A program made the translations under genes and the position numbers. This document shows positions 17,166 to 25,199 of a DNA stretch of 64,000 nt, piece by piece. Source of the DNA: Vibrio penaeicida (GTDB lineage: Bacteria; Pseudomonadota; Gammaproteobacteria; Enterobacterales; Vibrionaceae); contig NZ_BFAQ01000044.1 of the NCBI RefSeq assembly GCF_002933855.1, positions 1 through 64,000 of the forward strand, in the 5' to 3' direction. How positions within the stretch are numbered: the first letter of the stretch is position 1; every line of letters begins with the position of its first letter. The notes below the pieces were generated by a model that did no database searches, was not told the DNA's origin, and saw only the letters and a program-made list of their open reading frames with translations.

Positions 17166-17552
17166 ATGAGCACACCAAAAGGGCAACTCCTTACTCGAAC
17201 TTTAGCTATGCCAGGCGACTGCAATGCCAATGGCGACATTTTTGGCGGCTGGATTATGTCTCAGCTGGATTTGGCCGGCGGGATTTTAGCTAAAGAAATT
17301 TCAGGAGGACGAATTGTTACGGTCTCCGTCTCCAGTATTACTTTCAAAAAACCAGTAAAGGTAGGCGATGTGGTGTGCTGTTATGGGGAATGTACCAAAA
17401 TCGGGCGCACCTCAATGAGTATTGAGCTGGAGGTATGGGTTAAACCCGTCAAAGAAGATGGTGTTAAAGACCGATTTCAAGTATGTGAGGCGACATTCAA
17501 TTATGTAGCCATCGACAGTGATGGAAAACCGCGTCCAATCCCAACGAACTAA
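17166..17552 (+). CDS. yciA: Acyl-CoA thioesterase YciA
   Basis: A 128-residue hotdog-fold protein of the YciA/BFIT family that hydrolyses a range of acyl-CoA thioesters in the cytoplasm. The active-site region is clear: GDCNANGDIFGGWIMSQLD, with the conserved Asn and Asp, followed by the VTVSVSSITFKKPVKVGD core. Length matches the family. Its stop codon falls inside the first units of an 8-bp tandem repeat. Confidence 0.95.
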   Translation: MSTPKGQLLTRTLAMPGDCNANGDIFGGWIMSQLDLAGGILAKEISGGRIVTVSVSSITFKKPVKVGDVVCCYGECTKIGRTSMSIELEVWVKPVKEDGVKDRFQVCEATFNYVAIDSDGKPRPIPTN

Positions 17553-17598
17553 CGAACTAACGAACTAACGAACTAACGAACTAACGAACTAACGAAGC
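17543..17598 (+). repeat. 8-bp tandem repeat AACGAACT, six perfect copies plus a partial
   Basis: Six exact AACGAACT units run from 17543 to 17590, with a seventh diverged unit (AACGAAGC) to 17598. The array covers the last codons and stop of yciA and ends at the ribosome site (AAGG, about 17598-17601) of the Nudix gene. Copy-number changes would leave the yciA stop intact, because it lies at the first unit junction, but would change the spacing to the Nudix gene in 8-base steps. Confidence 0.97.
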
Positions 17599-17608
17599 AA
17601 GGTGTCAG

Positions 17609-18085
17609 ATGATTCATTTTCGACAAGGACAGTCTCGATTCAACTTCAGGAGTGCAGCCATCATTATTGATGAAGGGCATATCCTCCTGCATACCAGCAA
17701 GAACGACGATTTTTGGTCTTTACCCGGTGGTAGGGTTGAATTTTTTGAACACTCTGACGACACCCTTGTTAGGGAAATCGAAGAGGAAACGGGTCTCAAA
17801 GCCGTAGTACAAAGGCACCTGTGGTACATCGAAAATTTCTTCGAATACGACGGAAGTAAATACCACGAAATATCCAACTGCTTTCTCATGAACTTGGACA
17901 CACCGCAAGCGATACCCAAAGATAAAGAGTTCTCTGGTGTTGAGGAAGACAGCCCATTAGTTTTCAAATGGTTTCCAATAGAAGATGCCAAACAGCTCAC
18001 TATCTATCCAGAGTTTCTGAAAGAACGCTTGAGTGACCTTCCAAATCACTTAGAGTTCATCAAAGAAGATAAACTACAAAAGTGA
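17609..18085 (+). CDS. Nudix hydrolase
   Basis: A 158-residue protein with a complete Nudix box (Gx5Ex7REUxEExGU) from the second Gly of PGGRVEFFE through REIEEETGL. The family cleaves nucleoside diphosphates linked to another group; the substrate cannot be told from the sequence. The rest is one Nudix fold with no extra domain. The ribosome site AAGG directly follows an 8-bp tandem repeat that joins it to yciA. Confidence 0.92.
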   Translation: MIHFRQGQSRFNFRSAAIIIDEGHILLHTSKNDDFWSLPGGRVEFFEHSDDTLVREIEEETGLKAVVQRHLWYIENFFEYDGSKYHEISNCFLMNLDTPQAIPKDKEFSGVEEDSPLVFKWFPIEDAKQLTIYPEFLKERLSDLPNHLEFIKEDKLQK

Positions 18086-18215
18086 TAAAGCTTTTCTAGT
18101 TGAAACTCACATTTTTAAGCCATTTAAAAGTAAATATCTTTTGCAGAACAAGATCTTTGCTTTGAATCGGTTTAGTATCTCTCTAACTAATCAATTTGAA
18201 CAGGAAGTCTTATCT

Positions 18216-18512
18216 ATGTGGTACGTGATTTTTTCTCAGGATGTTGAGAATTCACTAGAAAAACGCCTAAGTGTTCGTGAGCGACACCTTGCTCGATTGC
18301 AAACACTCCAAGATGAAGGTCGTTTACTTACAGCAGGACCAATGCCAGCAGTAGACAGTAACGATCCTGGTGCAGCGGGCTTCACAGGTTCAACTGTGAT
18401 TGCAGAATTTGATTCTCTAGAAGATGCAAAAAGCTGGGCAGACGCAGACCCATATATAGAAGCTGGTGTATACGAAAACGTCATCGTAAAACCTTTCAAG
18501 AAAGTGTTCTAA
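18216..18512 (+). CDS. yciI: YciI family protein
   Basis: A 98-residue protein of the YciI/DUF1428-like ferredoxin fold family. The ATG at 18216 has AGGAAG eight bases before it; a longer TTG-started frame is rejected. The sequence has the family's conserved His and Asp (RERHLARL and the ADADPYIEAGVYENV segment). Members are small enzymes, some acting as dehalogenase-like hydrolases, but the role of YciI itself is unclear. It lies four bases from the pilotin lipoprotein gene. Confidence 0.92.
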   Translation: MWYVIFSQDVENSLEKRLSVRERHLARLQTLQDEGRLLTAGPMPAVDSNDPGAAGFTGSTVIAEFDSLEDAKSWADADPYIEAGVYENVIVKPFKKVF

Positions 18513-18516
18513 CTTT

Positions 18517-18921
18517 ATGTCGAAATATTCTTTAGCCAAAGTGATTGGCACCACATTGCTTTCTGTTGGGCTACTTGCAGGGTGTGCTTCTTCGGACAGT
18601 AAGCAAAAGCAAATAGAGCTTATTGCGCAGCATAGAGCTAGCGTTCTTTCTGCTGGTCTCCCGACTGAAGTTGGTGCTCTTAATATCATGAAAGCAAGAG
18701 CCAAGTCTGGCGTGGTTGAACTGCTCATGATTTACAATCAAGATCAGGGAAAAATTGCTCCACAAGAGCTTATGCATAACGCCATCAAATACTACTGTTC
18801 AAGCAATGAAGTGAAAGCTGCCTTAGAACAGGGCGTGCGATATCGCTTAATGTTGCGAAATACTCGAGGGCAGTTAATCGTCGATCAGGCAGTTGCTATT
18901 GAGCACTGCGACAAAAAATAG
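18517..18921 (+). CDS. GspS/AspS-type type II secretion pilotin lipoprotein
   Basis: A 134-residue lipoprotein: signal peptide with lipobox LAGC (Cys23). The mature part has two further Cys (in YYCSSNE and EHCDKK) well placed for the disulfide known in AspS. AspS-type pilotins of Vibrio bind the secretin GspD/EpsD and bring it to the outer membrane. Pilotin genes of this type are usually not in the gsp operon, and none of those genes are here. The assignment is from overall resemblance of length, Cys pattern and sequence, so it is good but not certain. Confidence 0.75.
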   Translation: MSKYSLAKVIGTTLLSVGLLAGCASSDSKQKQIELIAQHRASVLSAGLPTEVGALNIMKARAKSGVVELLMIYNQDQGKIAPQELMHNAIKYYCSSNEVKAALEQGVRYRLMLRNTRGQLIVDQAVAIEHCDKK

Positions 18922-19435
18922 ATTAACAACAACTATGTGAATTGGCTTAGCCATATCGCTCTATCCGTTCACTTGGCACTGCTCGTAATAAACGACACTG
19001 CTCCTGTAAACGCGCCTAACTCGGCGCGTTTTTTATTACTATGACTAGGCTTCACACCTTGCGGTGCGATTAAGAGGTCTAGAACTCGAACAAAATTCGA
19101 CCATGAAAGTTCAACAGAACCTAAAGAACTTCAGAGAAAGCCCTCCGCATTAGACGATTAATTCACCCAATCAATCAAAAATGACCCTCTTTCATGGTCT
19201 TAAAGTTAAATTTTTGAAAAATTAAGCCATAATTGAAAGGAAACAGGCGTGAATGAGGTCTGATATTGCGATGGAATAATTCACTGTCTCGATGTTGTTT
19301 TCACTTTTCAGGGGATTCGTTTTACAACGAAATTGGATGTTCGCAGTCACTGCTTTCTTAAAGACGTTTAAGGATTAAAGTCAAATCAGGAACTAAGTGA
19401 TTGCGCATTGTATTTATACATTTAAAAGGATAATC
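18922..19435. other. 514-base spacer before the ynjB-like gene
   Basis: Holds one good terminator (19009-19034) near its left end. Further right there is an 11-base inverted repeat, GACCATGAAAG at 19099-19109 and CTTTCATGGTC at 19189-19199, separated by 79 bases. I see no gene in it. Confidence 0.6.
19009..19034 (+). terminator. Terminator after the pilotin gene
   Basis: AACGCGCC (19009-19016) pairs with GGCGCGTT (19023-19030) around TAACTC, followed by a T run. Confidence 0.9.
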
Positions 19436-20578
19436 ATGAAAAAGCTCATTTCTTCATTGTGTATTGCATTGCTTTCACTGCCAGCAGCGGCTGCAGAGCA
19501 ATGGAAAGACATTGAATTAAAAGCCCGAGGTCAAACCGTATTTTTCCATGCTTGGGGTGGCAGCCAACAAATCAACAACTACCTACGCTGGGCCGACAAG
19601 GAATTGCAACGCCGCTACGGTGTTGAACTGAAACACGTAAAAGTCACTGATATTGCAGAAACCAGTTCGCGCCTATTAGCCGAAAAAACGGCAGGAAAAA
19701 ATAGTGACGGCAGCGTCGATATGGTTTGGATTAACGGTGAAAACTTCAAATCGATGAAAACCAATGAGTTGTTACATGGTCCATTTGTGGAAGGGTTACC
19801 TAGTTGGCAATATGTCGATAAGTCATTACCTGTCGATAGCGATTTCTCAGAGCCAACACTTGGGCTAGAAGCACCATGGGGCGTTGGACAACTTGTTTTC
19901 ATCCACGACTCTAAAAAGCTGAATAACCCACCAGCGACATTTACAGAATTATTAAGTTATGCGCAGGCCTACCCTAACCGTATTAGTTACCCTAAGCCAC
20001 CTCAGTTTCACGGTACAAGCTTTTTAAAGGCACTGCTTATTGAGCTAACAAATAACGACGCTCGCTTGATGAAGCCTGTGTCGGACGCTGAATTTACACA
20101 AGTAACTCAACCACTTTGGGCATACTTAGATAAGCTACACCCAAATAGCTGGAAACAAGGTAAGCAATTCCCATCGGGTTCACAGCAAACGATGCAGTTA
20201 TTGGATGACAGCCAGTTGGATTTAGCCATTACATTCAACCCTAACGCTGTCTTTTCTGCTCAAGCAGATGGGACGTTATCGGAAAGCACCAAAGCTTATG
20301 CAATGGACTCTGGCGCACTATCGAATATCCATTTCCTAGCCATCCCGTGGAACGCACGTGCGAAAGAAGGGGCCAAAGTTGCCATCAATTTTTTGCTTAG
20401 CCCAGAAGCACAATCTCGCAAAGGCGACTTGGAAATATGGGGCGACCCAGCGGTACTGGAATCTAAGCATTTAACAGGCAGTGCAAAGAACACTAAATTG
20501 TTTAAATCCGTTGCCGAGCCACACCCAAGCTGGCAGATCGCGTTAGAGCAAGAATGGCTTAAGCGCTACGGTCAATAA
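19436..20578 (+). CDS. ynjB: ABC transporter substrate-binding protein, YnjB family
   Basis: A 380-residue periplasmic protein. The start at 19436 gives a clean signal peptide (MKKLISSLCIALLSLPAAAA) after AAAAGGA; the upstream ATG is less likely. The mature start (QWKDIELKARGQTVFFHAWGG) and the whole frame fit the YnjB branch of the thiamine/spermidine-type binding proteins. Ligand unknown. It is the first gene of an operon with a fused permease, an ATPase and a CDP-alcohol phosphatidyltransferase, the same order as the Escherichia coli ynj cluster. Confidence 0.88.
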   Translation: MKKLISSLCIALLSLPAAAAEQWKDIELKARGQTVFFHAWGGSQQINNYLRWADKELQRRYGVELKHVKVTDIAETSSRLLAEKTAGKNSDGSVDMVWINGENFKSMKTNELLHGPFVEGLPSWQYVDKSLPVDSDFSEPTLGLEAPWGVGQLVFIHDSKKLNNPPATFTELLSYAQAYPNRISYPKPPQFHGTSFLKALLIELTNNDARLMKPVSDAEFTQVTQPLWAYLDKLHPNSWKQGKQFPSGSQQTMQLLDDSQLDLAITFNPNAVFSAQADGTLSESTKAYAMDSGALSNIHFLAIPWNARAKEGAKVAINFLLSPEAQSRKGDLEIWGDPAVLESKHLTGSAKNTKLFKSVAEPHPSWQIALEQEWLKRYGQ

Positions 20579-20623
20579 ACCTATTCCTCCCTCTTTTTAG
20601 GGGGAGGTTCAACACAGAAAGTC

Positions 20624-22342
20624 ATGATGTTAAGACTCCTATATTTTTTGATGATCGCTGTATGTATCGCCCCTACAATCCCTGGGTTTGTAGGTGTGGT
20701 TCTGTCATCGATAAATTACATTCCACCGCTTGGCTATACCCAACCATCAACAAACGGTTTTACCGCCGTATTTGCTTGGAGTGGAGTATGGGAGTCTATC
20801 TCTCTAACAGTATTTACAACATTAGTGAGTACGTTTTTGGCGTGCATACTGACGTTTTTCATTCTGCAAGCCTGTTGGCGCTCTACGTTTTGGCAAAAGG
20901 TCGAACTCACCCTTTCTCCCCTACTCGCTTTGCCTCATGTTGCCTTCGCTATCGGCTTTTCATTTCTGTTTGCTCCAACGGGAATGATCGTAAGAGCGCT
21001 GCACCCTATTCTGGACATGATGCCTATTTTTGGCGATACCGTTTGGGATTTTAATATCGTTCACAATCAAGTGGGTTGGGGATTAATCGCGGTACTGACT
21101 CTAAAAGAAATCCCTTTTTTGCTGCTCATGAGCATTCCTATTTTACAGCAGCTAAAAATCAACCAAACCACGCAAGTCGCGCATAGCCTTGGATATAACG
21201 ATGCTCAAATGTGGTGGAAATGTATTTTCCCTCAATGGCTGCCTAAACTCCGGTTTCCGTTGCTCGCCGTATTGGCATACGGTGCCTCAGTCGTTGATTT
21301 AGCCTTGATTGTAGGGCCAACTAACCCACCGACGTTTGCGGTTTTGGTTTGGCAATGGTTTAACGATCCCGATCTTTCTTTGCTTCCTCGCGCAGCAGCA
21401 GGGGCCGTTATTTTATTCTTCGTCTGCGCTTTGTTAATCGCAGTCTTGCGTGGCGTGGAGACACTTTCAGTTAAAAAATGCAGAGCTTGGCAGGTTGGCG
21501 GTCGATTCGGCATCAAAATGCCCGGTAAAACACTGTTCTTGGGCACAACGTTAATTGCATTTCTCACGTTGCCTTTGATGGTCATTTGGAGTTTTGCTCA
21601 GCGCTGGCGTTTTCCCGACTTGTTCCCAACACGGTTAAGTGAGCGTTTTTGGTCAAACGAATGGCAAGGCATCATACCAACGGTGCTTGATAGCCTGTCG
21701 ATAGCCATTATTTCATCAACCATTGCCCTTATTCTCGCTTTGGTTGGTCACGAATACCGTATTCGACATCGTGTGCATGTTCCGGGGTTCATTATTGCGA
21801 TTCCGATGTTAGTGCCTCAGCTGTCTATTTTATTTGGGCTCCAGATTACCACGCTGCTTTTTTCATCAGACGCTTACTATTTCTGGGTTTGTTGGGCGCA
21901 TGTATTCTTCGCCTTCCCATACGTATTTCTGTCGCTAGACGGTCCTTGGCGCAGCTACGACAATCGCTTAACTCAAGCCGCACTCAGCTTGGGGAAATCC
22001 CCGTTCCGAGCATGGTGGTCGGTTAAAGCACACATTCTCTTCCCTGCCATCATTTATGCTTGGGCCGTGGGTATTAGTGTGAGCTTGGCTCAATACCTAC
22101 CTACGCTAATGCTTGGTGCAGGAAGGATCGCGACCATAACAACAGAAGCCGTCGCATTAACCAGTGGGCACGACAGACGAGTCACTGCTATTTATGCTCT
22201 TTGGCAGGCACTTTTACCACTGATATTCTTCACCTTTGCGATGCTCACCAATCAGTTACAAAACAGACGTTTACGTCGTACACAATTAGTAAGGACAGAA
22301 AGCCTTCATGACGCTTCAGCTAAAAAACCTCGTCATCCATGA
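20624..22342 (+). CDS. ynjC: ABC transporter permease, YnjC family (fused double permease)
   Basis: A 572-residue inner-membrane protein with two binding-protein-dependent permease halves of about six segments each, like ThiP/YnjC. Both halves have an EAA-type loop (SLGYNDAQMWWKCIFPQWLP in the first, SLGKSPFRAWWSVKAHILFP in the second). The start is ATGATG at 20624; the ribosome site is weak. It overlaps the ATPase gene by 35 bases. Confidence 0.9.
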   Translation: MMLRLLYFLMIAVCIAPTIPGFVGVVLSSINYIPPLGYTQPSTNGFTAVFAWSGVWESISLTVFTTLVSTFLACILTFFILQACWRSTFWQKVELTLSPLLALPHVAFAIGFSFLFAPTGMIVRALHPILDMMPIFGDTVWDFNIVHNQVGWGLIAVLTLKEIPFLLLMSIPILQQLKINQTTQVAHSLGYNDAQMWWKCIFPQWLPKLRFPLLAVLAYGASVVDLALIVGPTNPPTFAVLVWQWFNDPDLSLLPRAAAGAVILFFVCALLIAVLRGVETLSVKKCRAWQVGGRFGIKMPGKTLFLGTTLIAFLTLPLMVIWSFAQRWRFPDLFPTRLSERFWSNEWQGIIPTVLDSLSIAIISSTIALILALVGHEYRIRHRVHVPGFIIAIPMLVPQLSILFGLQITTLLFSSDAYYFWVCWAHVFFAFPYVFLSLDGPWRSYDNRLTQAALSLGKSPFRAWWSVKAHILFPAIIYAWAVGISVSLAQYLPTLMLGAGRIATITTEAVALTSGHDRRVTAIYALWQALLPLIFFTFAMLTNQLQNRRLRRTQLVRTESLHDASAKKPRHP

Positions 22343-22955
22343 TCGAGAAAACAAAGCCCTTTTCAATCCGATTTCTTTTGAGGTCGGAGACGGCGAAGTC
22401 TTTACTTTGATGGGACCCAGTGGATGCGGTAAATCGTCATTACTCAGTACGATTGCAGGGCACCTTTCCGACGACTTCAAATATTCAGGTAATATCTTGA
22501 TTGAAGATAAAGAGGTCGGCGACATTAGCCCCCACAAACGTAAAGTTGGGTTTCTATTCCAAGATGACTTGCTGTTCCCTCATCTAAATATTTGGGAAAA
22601 TTTGGCATTTGCTTTGCCTAACTCAGTGAAAGGTCAAGAACGAAACCAACAAGCGATGTTGGCCTTAGAAAAAGTTGGATTAGAAAAACTGGCAAACTCG
22701 TTCCCTAATCAAGTATCTGGCGGGCAAAGAGCCCGTGTAAGTTTGCTTCGAATGTTACTTGCTCAACCAAGAGTCGCCTTGCTTGACGAACCATTCAGTA
22801 AGTTAGATAAAGATTTACGCGTTCAGTTTAGAGAATGGGTATTCCAACAGTTAAAGGATGCAAACATACCCGCTTTAATGGTCACACACGATGAAGCCGA
22901 CGTTCCAGCCAATAGTGCTTGCTTGAGCTGGCCATGGGAGAAAGCCCATGCTTGA
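22308..22955 (+). CDS. ynjD: ABC transporter ATPase, YnjD family
   Basis: A 215-residue ATPase with Walker A GPSGCGKS (about residues 36-43), Q-loop FQDDLLFP, signature VSGGQRARVSLLR and Walker B VALLDEPFSKLD. The switch His is in MVTHDEADV. Being short, it lacks any C-terminal regulatory domain. It overlaps the permease gene by 35 bases and the next gene by 8 bases, so all four genes are tightly coupled. Confidence 0.92.
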   Translation: MTLQLKNLVIHDRENKALFNPISFEVGDGEVFTLMGPSGCGKSSLLSTIAGHLSDDFKYSGNILIEDKEVGDISPHKRKVGFLFQDDLLFPHLNIWENLAFALPNSVKGQERNQQAMLALEKVGLEKLANSFPNQVSGGQRARVSLLRMLLAQPRVALLDEPFSKLDKDLRVQFREWVFQQLKDANIPALMVTHDEADVPANSACLSWPWEKAHA

Positions 22956-23613
22956 TAGATTCAGTATTAAGGTAATTCGCGCTCCACTCAATTTGGTGGC
23001 TCAATCGCTAGATAAGTTAAACGTGACTGCCAATCAGGCGACATTCGTGGGGTTTCTTATCGGCTGTTTGGCATTTCCAGCATTGATTCTTCAAGAATAC
23101 AGCTGGGCACTGCTATTTATTGTATTAAACAGAATTGGGGATGGCATTGATGGCGCGCTCGCCAGAAGGCACGGCATCACCGATTCTGGCGGTTTTCTCG
23201 ACATCAGCTTGGATTTTCTCTTCTACTCGTTAATCCCCTTTGGATTCGTTGTTGCCAATCCAGAAGCCAACGCTATCGCAGGTGCTTTTTTGATTTTTTC
23301 ATTTATCGGTACTGGGTGTAGCTTTTTGGCATTTGCGGTGATGGCGGGCAAACACAATATTGATAACCCGGTTTACACCAACAAATCCCTCTACTACATG
23401 AGCGGCATTACCGAAGGAACCGAAACCATAGCGTGTTTTGTGCTGTTCTGCTTGTTCCCGCAATACTTCGCGGTCATTGCCTTTGTGTTTGGCTCTCTAT
23501 GCTGGATAACCACATTTACTCGAATCTGGTCTGGTTTCCATACTTTGAAGAATATTGAGAAAAAAATCGATAAAGATACTTTTAATGATAGGTCTGAAGA
23601 AACTAGCGCTTAA
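22948..23613 (+). CDS. ynjF: CDP-alcohol phosphatidyltransferase family protein, YnjF type
   Basis: A 221-residue membrane protein with the CDP-alcohol phosphotransferase signature: D-x2-D-G-x2-A-R then G-x3-D-x3-D (DGIDGALARRHG...GFLDISLD, about residues 67-93). Around six membrane segments. The family joins a CDP-activated lipid to an alcohol acceptor; YnjF's own substrates are not known. It is co-translated with the ABC ATPase. The sulfurtransferase ynjE that sits between ynjD and ynjF in Escherichia coli is missing here. Confidence 0.88.
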   Translation: MLDRFSIKVIRAPLNLVAQSLDKLNVTANQATFVGFLIGCLAFPALILQEYSWALLFIVLNRIGDGIDGALARRHGITDSGGFLDISLDFLFYSLIPFGFVVANPEANAIAGAFLIFSFIGTGCSFLAFAVMAGKHNIDNPVYTNKSLYYMSGITEGTETIACFVLFCLFPQYFAVIAFVFGSLCWITTFTRIWSGFHTLKNIEKKIDKDTFNDRSEETSA

Positions 23614-23845
23614 GTCTAATAACCGCAAGCGTCATAAAAACACTTCTTATTGGCGCGTGCCGAACCTAATAATTTTTCCTAGCATATCTATCCATAATAC
23701 TTTGTTATAGATATCATTTGTGCAAATTGGCGCCCATCCTAAGCCGAAATCAGGTCGCCCAAAACCTTTACATATGTCAAGATTTTGGGTGGTCGTTATT
23801 TTAGCCAATCGTTTTTATGTCTTAGATAGCAAATAAATCACTAAT

Positions 23846-24754
23846 ATGAATAAAAAATGTATCTTTAGCTCAATTTTAATGGTTATAACTGGTTGTACTG
23901 TTAACCAAGAAACACCCCACACAATCTCGTGTACTGAGAATGCAATTGGCGATGTTATTTACCACCAAAATAAGAGCTATTTAGTTGTAGATAATCAAAC
24001 AATTAGATTTGAAGAAAATCTCGCTAAACTTAAAGCTGGCGAGATTCGGTTCTGTACCTCACATGTAACCGACATGACAGCACTGTTTTATAAAGATCAC
24101 ACATTTAATCAAGATATTAGTGATTGGGATACATCAACCGTCACGCGTATGTCGAATATGTTTTACGAAGCCTTCAAATTCAATCAAAACATAAGTCAAT
24201 GGAACACTTCAAAAGTAGAAACCATGAAGGGAATGTTCCGTAGTGCCCGAGAATTTAATCAAGATATTGGCAACTGGAATACATCCTCAGTAGAAAATAT
24301 GCGAATGATGTTTTTTTTGGCCTCTACATTCAACAAACCTATTGGCGAATGGGATACATCACAAGTGACGAGTATGTCCGGAATGTTTGGTGGCAATGAA
24401 TCATTTAATCAAAGTATTGGTAAATGGAACACTTCTCAAATGAGTAACATGAGCAGTATGTTTGCTGGCGCTATAAAATTTAACCAAGACATAGGTAATT
24501 GGGATACCTCACAAGTGACTGATATGTGGGGAATGTTTAGTTATGCCATATCGTTTAATAAGGATATCAGTCGGTGGGATACTTCAAATGTACTTAACAT
24601 GGCGGATATGTTCATCGGCGCCAAGGCATTCGATCAAAATATCAGTGGATGGAATGTGTCTAAAGTAGATGCTTACCTTCGGTTTTCACACGAAAGTGGG
24701 CTCCAAGAAAAGCACCGCCCCGATATCCCTTACTTTTTTGATTTTTCTCGTTAA
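23846..24754 (+). CDS. BspA-like (DUF285) repeat lipoprotein
   Basis: A 302-residue putative lipoprotein (lipobox VITGC, Cys17). Residues 90-274 are seven full 25-residue repeats plus a partial one, built on the pattern DISxWDTSxVTxMSxMFxxA then xxFNQ. This is the DUF285/BspA-type repeat known in surface proteins of mycoplasmas and host-associated bacteria and found in some Vibrio. The repeats are expected to stack into a solenoid used for binding. It stands alone, with low-GC spacers on both sides and no partner gene. Function unknown; adhesion is a guess. Confidence 0.9.
   Translation: MNKKCIFSSILMVITGCTVNQETPHTISCTENAIGDVIYHQNKSYLVVDNQTIRFEENLAKLKAGEIRFCTSHVTDMTALFYKDHTFNQDISDWDTSTVTRMSNMFYEAFKFNQNISQWNTSKVETMKGMFRSAREFNQDIGNWNTSSVENMRMMFFLASTFNKPIGEWDTSQVTSMSGMFGGNESFNQSIGKWNTSQMSNMSSMFAGAIKFNQDIGNWDTSQVTDMWGMFSYAISFNKDISRWDTSNVLNMADMFIGAKAFDQNISGWNVSKVDAYLRFSHESGLQEKHRPDIPYFFDFSR
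24113..24667 (+). repeat. 75-bp coding repeats (25-residue units)
   Basis: The DNA behind the DUF285 repeats: seven complete units and one partial. The units have diverged at the DNA level but keep TGGGATAC/TGGAACAC-like cores. This is the type of array that can gain or lose units. Confidence 0.85.
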
Positions 24755-24870
24755 CTTGTGGCTAGCCTAGCATTTAGATTTCGAGGGCGATCGGATGGCG
24801 TCTAGCTAAATGGCTGATACCGAATTCCAAAAGTAGCCCTCAAAAACCATTTTCCTGCTAGCCATCAAAC

Positions 24871-25164
24871 CTAAACTGCGACTGGCTTTTTCTCTCGGTT
24901 GCTGATCTTCTTCGCTCGGCGAATCGCGGATTTCTTAGAAACCTTCTTCTGAGCAGCCTGAAATGATTGCGCTTGCTTGAGTTCTTTCTTTGCTTTCTTT
25001 AATTTGTCTTTTGCAGCAATAGCGGCAACCTCTGCTTTTTCAGCTTGTTCCATGGCGCGCTTAGCTTCTTCTGCAGCTTGTTTGGCAAGTTGAACCGTTT
25101 TCTCGACTTCCTTTTCACTCTTCTCAAACAGCTTCTTTAGTTTTTTTAGATCGTTTACTGGCAT
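24871..25164 (-). CDS. Small lysine-rich coiled-coil protein next to PPK2
   Basis: A 97-residue protein. ATG at 25164 is chosen because AGGAG lies at 25173-25177; an upstream ATG adds seven residues. Residues about 5-70 form a long heptad-like helix rich in Ala, Lys and Glu (VQLAKQAAEEAKRAMEQAEK), and the C-terminal 25 residues are strongly basic (KKVSKKSAIRRAKKISNREKK). No family is recognised. It is 35 bases downstream of the polyphosphate kinase gene on the same strand. The basic tail could bind polyphosphate or DNA; this is inference from composition and context. Confidence 0.7.
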   Translation of the reverse strand: MPVNDLKKLKKLFEKSEKEVEKTVQLAKQAAEEAKRAMEQAEKAEVAAIAAKDKLKKAKKELKQAQSFQAAQKKVSKKSAIRRAKKISNREKKPVAV

Positions 25165-25199
25165 AGTGTTTTCTCCTTTTCTCATTCAGCCTGCTGGTC

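Noticed and set aside
17543..17598. Short direct repeats as a possible CRISPR array
   Set aside because: The units touch each other with no spacers and are only 8 bases long, so this is a simple tandem repeat.
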